A DNA stretch of 14,686 nucleotides from Gammaproteobacteria bacterium. Its GTDB lineage: Bacteria > Pseudomonadota > Gammaproteobacteria > GCA-001735895. Shown piece after piece: positions 13,036 through 14,686 of the stretch (within the stretch, counting starts at the first letter, position 1; every line of letters starts with the position of its first letter). Where the stretch lies: positions 1 through 14,686 of the forward strand of contig JAOTUD010000017.1 of assembly GCA_029864065.1 (NCBI GenBank), in the 5' to 3' direction. The position numbers and the translations under genes were made by a program. The notes beneath the pieces are model-generated. The model did not search any database, was not told the DNA's origin, and was given only the letters and a program-made list of their open reading frames with translations.

Positions 13036-13752
13036 CTACAGCAGCGCGGCGATTTGCGATGGATGCGATAAAATCAGCGCGTGCGCGGCACCGGCGACGG
13101 ATTCTACCCGAATCGCGGGGGCAACATCAGCGATTTGTTTTAGCAGCGCTAACGGCACCAGCGCGTCGAGCTCGCCGAGAATCAGGGTCGTCGGCCGGGA
13201 GACCCGGCCGAGAGCGGGCCTCGCATCGTGATTCCTGAGCAGCTCCAGTCCGAATCCGAGCGTAGCCGAATCCGGCACCCCTGCCTCGGCAAGCCCCTCC
13301 CACAGGCTTCTCGACAGGATTCGCACCTGCGCCTCGCCCTGCATCTGCAGCGCGATAAATCGGCGCAGTGCGCGCTCTCGGTCCCGCGCCAGGGCCTCGC
13401 CGAAGGCGTCGAATACCGTGGCTTCGACCGCGCAGCGCCAGCCTTCACCGGCAACGAAACAGGGATTGCAGGCAACCAGCGTCAGCACGCTGAATTTGTG
13501 CGGATAGCGCGACGCGAGCTCGATCGCATAGGTTCCGCCCAGCGACCAGCCCAGCAGCCGTCCCGGCGGCAGATCGGCCGCCATCCGCTCGAGCTGCCGC
13601 TCGAAATCGAGCCCAGCCTGCCACGGGCTGCCCGGGTACCCGGGCAGCGCCGGTATCAGCACATCTCGCGCGGCGAGTTGCCGCAGCAGCGGGTCGAACA
13701 CAAAGGTATTCATTCCCCATCCATGCAGCAGGATCAGGGTATCGTTATTCAT
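13036..13752 (-). CDS. bioH: Pimeloyl-ACP methyl ester esterase BioH
   Basis: Alpha/beta hydrolase of 238 residues that removes the methyl group put on by BioC, ending pimeloyl chain growth. The catalytic triad is visible: Ser70 in GWSLGG, Asp196 in GELDALVP, His224 in GAAHALILSHP; the oxyanion region is HGWGMN (10-15). These match BioH closely. It is shorter than E. coli BioH (256) because it stops 14 residues after the catalytic His. No clear Shine-Dalgarno precedes ATG 13752. It is the first gene of a bioH-bioC pair and divergent from plsY. Confidence 0.92.
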   Translation of the reverse strand: MNNDTLILLHGWGMNTFVFDPLLRQLAARDVLIPALPGYPGSPWQAGLDFERQLERMAADLPPGRLLGWSLGGTYAIELASRYPHKFSVLTLVACNPCFVAGEGWRCAVEATVFDAFGEALARDRERALRRFIALQMQGEAQVRILSRSLWEGLAEAGVPDSATLGFGLELLRNHDARPALGRVSRPTTLILGELDALVPLALLKQIADVAPAIRVESVAGAAHALILSHPSQIAALL

Positions 13753-13834
13753 CGGACCATTGTAATCGATTAGCGCGGCTGTACGCTCGAGCCTTATCTG
13801 GTAGAGTTCCCGGAATAATTAACCGTGGTCGCAA

Positions 13835-14410
13835 ATGCTCGAAGCCATCGCCTTACTGTGTTTTGCCTACCTGCTCGGGTCGATTTCGTCGGCAATCCTG
13901 CTGAGCAGAATCATGGGCTTCAAGGATCCCCGCAGCGAGGGTTCGAAAAATCCGGGCGCCACCAACGTGCTGCGTATCGCCGGCAAGAAGGCCGCGTTTT
14001 TCACGCTGGTCGGTGATTGCCTGAAGGGACTGCTGCCGGTTCTGATCGCACGCATCGTAGAGGCAGACCTGCTGGTCGTCGCGCTCACCGGATTCGCCGC
14101 GTTCGCGGGGCACTGTTTCCCGGTATTTTTCCGCTTTCGCGGCGGCAAGGGCGTAGCTACCGCGATGGCGGCCACGGTCGGCTTCGACTGGATTGCCGGC
14201 GTGATTCTGATCGCTACCTGGCTGATGTTCGCGAAGGTATTCAAAATTTCGTCGTTGGCGGCAATCGTTTCATTCACCCTGCTGCCGCTGGTAATCTTCT
14301 GGCGCACCCAGGATCTCTGGATTGCGAGCGTTTTTGTCATTCTTTCCGCAATCCTGATCTGGCGCCACAAGAGCAATATCCAGCGCCTGATCCGCGGCAC
14401 CGAGTCCTGA
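13835..14410 (+). CDS. plsY: Acyl-phosphate:glycerol-3-phosphate acyltransferase PlsY
   Basis: 191 residues, inner membrane, about five helices. It transfers the acyl group of acyl-phosphate to glycerol 3-phosphate, the first step of phospholipid synthesis. The three conserved cytosolic motifs are seen: SEGSKNPGATNVLR (34-47) after GSISSA, GDCLKGLLPV (60-69), and GHCFPVFFRFRGGKGVAT (92-109), plus the C-terminal RHKSNIQRL. Full length. Only a poor Shine-Dalgarno (GTGGT) precedes ATG 13835. A palindrome after the stop separates it from the convergent tsaD; plsY next to tsaD is a common gammaproteobacterial pairing. Confidence 0.97.
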   Translation: MLEAIALLCFAYLLGSISSAILLSRIMGFKDPRSEGSKNPGATNVLRIAGKKAAFFTLVGDCLKGLLPVLIARIVEADLLVVALTGFAAFAGHCFPVFFRFRGGKGVATAMAATVGFDWIAGVILIATWLMFAKVFKISSLAAIVSFTLLPLVIFWRTQDLWIASVFVILSAILIWRHKSNIQRLIRGTES

Positions 14411-14417
14411 CAATTAC

Positions 14418-14464
14418 GGGGACACAATACTTAATTCCCAGGGGGAATTAAGTATTGTGTCCCC
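14418..14464. repeat. Perfect 22-bp inverted repeat between plsY and tsaD
   Basis: Left arm 14418-14439 starts GGGGACACAATACTTAATT and ends CCC; the right arm 14443-14464 is its exact reverse complement; the loop is AGG (14440-14442). It begins 8 bp after the plsY stop and ends 16 bp before the tsaD stop. The GGGGACA...TTAATTCC pattern resembles palindromic units linked with REP-associated tyrosine transposases (IS200-like); no such gene is here. The hairpin could also block transcription from both sides, though it lacks a T tract. Confidence 0.85.
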
Positions 14465-14479
14465 TCATCTCGAATGATT

Positions 14480-14686
14480 TCAGATGGTCGGGAGGGTCTC
14501 GAGGGACCACCGCGGCAGCACGTCGCTGACCGACTGGTCTTGCTGGCCGTGCAACAGCCGCAAGGCGCCCGCGTAGGCGATCATCACCCCATTGTCGGTG
14601 CAGTATTCCAGCGCGGGGACGTAAAGCCGCGCGTTGCGCGCGCGCGTGGCTTTGTCCAGCGCATCGCGCAATAGCCGGTTTGCCCC
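14480..14686 (-). CDS. tsaD: tRNA t6A threonylcarbamoyltransferase TsaD, C-terminal part
   Basis: Only the last 68 residues are in the window; the frame runs off the right edge. The sequence GANRLLRDALDKATRARN followed by CTDNGVMIAYAGALRLLHG and the ending PRWSLETLP is the C-terminus of TsaD (Gcp/YgjD), which with TsaB, TsaC and TsaE makes t6A at position 37 of ANN-decoding tRNAs. The DNG motif belongs to the ATP/metal site. Convergent with plsY. Confidence 0.95.
   Translation of the reverse strand, partial: GANRLLRDALDKATRARNARLYVPALEYCTDNGVMIAYAGALRLLHGQQDQSVSDVLPRWSLETLPTI

Noticed and set aside
13759..13764. TACAAT on the minus strand just before the bioH ATG, suggesting a leaderless transcript
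   Set aside because: No -35 at 16-18 bp was found, so a single -10-like hexamer is not enough.

Overview
The window reads as a chromosomal stretch of a gammaproteobacterium, probably a free-living aerobe. Evidence: an RpoH heat-shock sigma factor with a promoter resembling E. coli rpoH P3, SlyD, the BioH/BioC pimeloyl route, an aa3-type cytochrome c oxidase cluster similar in content to that of Pseudomonas, and PlsY and TsaD at the right edge. The genes are dense and show no phage, IS transposase or CRISPR. Assignment below class is not possible from the sequence alone.

Left region (1-4337): the 3' end of a receiver-domain gene converges on slyD (minus). slyD and rpoH are divergent across a 396-bp intergenic region, the only gene-free stretch above 300 bp. 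In front of rpoH I see a sigmaE-type promoter (GAACTT-N16-TCTAA) followed directly by a near-consensus CIRCE operator, the HrcA binding site, at the expected transcription start. This suggests that rpoH is induced by envelope stress and repressed by HrcA. A strong terminator follows rpoH. Next is a soluble PAS-GGDEF-EAL protein, ended by a hairpin that can terminate transcription from both sides.

Middle region (4338-12174): cytochrome c oxidase genes. On the minus strand, in transcription order: SURF1, an Sco-like thioredoxin-fold protein (ATGA overlap), ctaB (heme O synthase, with its own predicted promoter), then DUF2244, coxB (CuA plus cytochrome c domain), coxA, a 45-aa membrane protein absent from simple long-ORF lists, ctaG (ATGA overlap) and coxC. 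Two small membrane proteins, DUF2970 and DUF2909, lie on the plus strand between them. Together they encode the catalytic core (CoxA, CoxB, CoxC), CuB delivery (CtaG), heme O synthesis (CtaB) and assembly (SURF1, Sco-like). Heme A synthase (CtaA) and a canonical Sco1 are missing from this cluster. The CuA centre of CoxB has Val where the axial Met ligand is expected.

Right region (12185-14686): bioH-bioC on the minus strand (pimeloyl-ACP supply for biotin), plsY on the plus strand (phospholipid synthesis) and the C-terminal end of tsaD on the minus strand (tRNA t6A). A perfect 22-bp inverted repeat with a 3-nt loop lies between the convergent plsY and tsaD; it looks like a dispersed REP/MITE-type palindrome.

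Most of the window is housekeeping. I found no new multi-gene system. The points most worth following are the rpoH control region, the CuA substitution, the coupled 45-aa protein and the palindrome.
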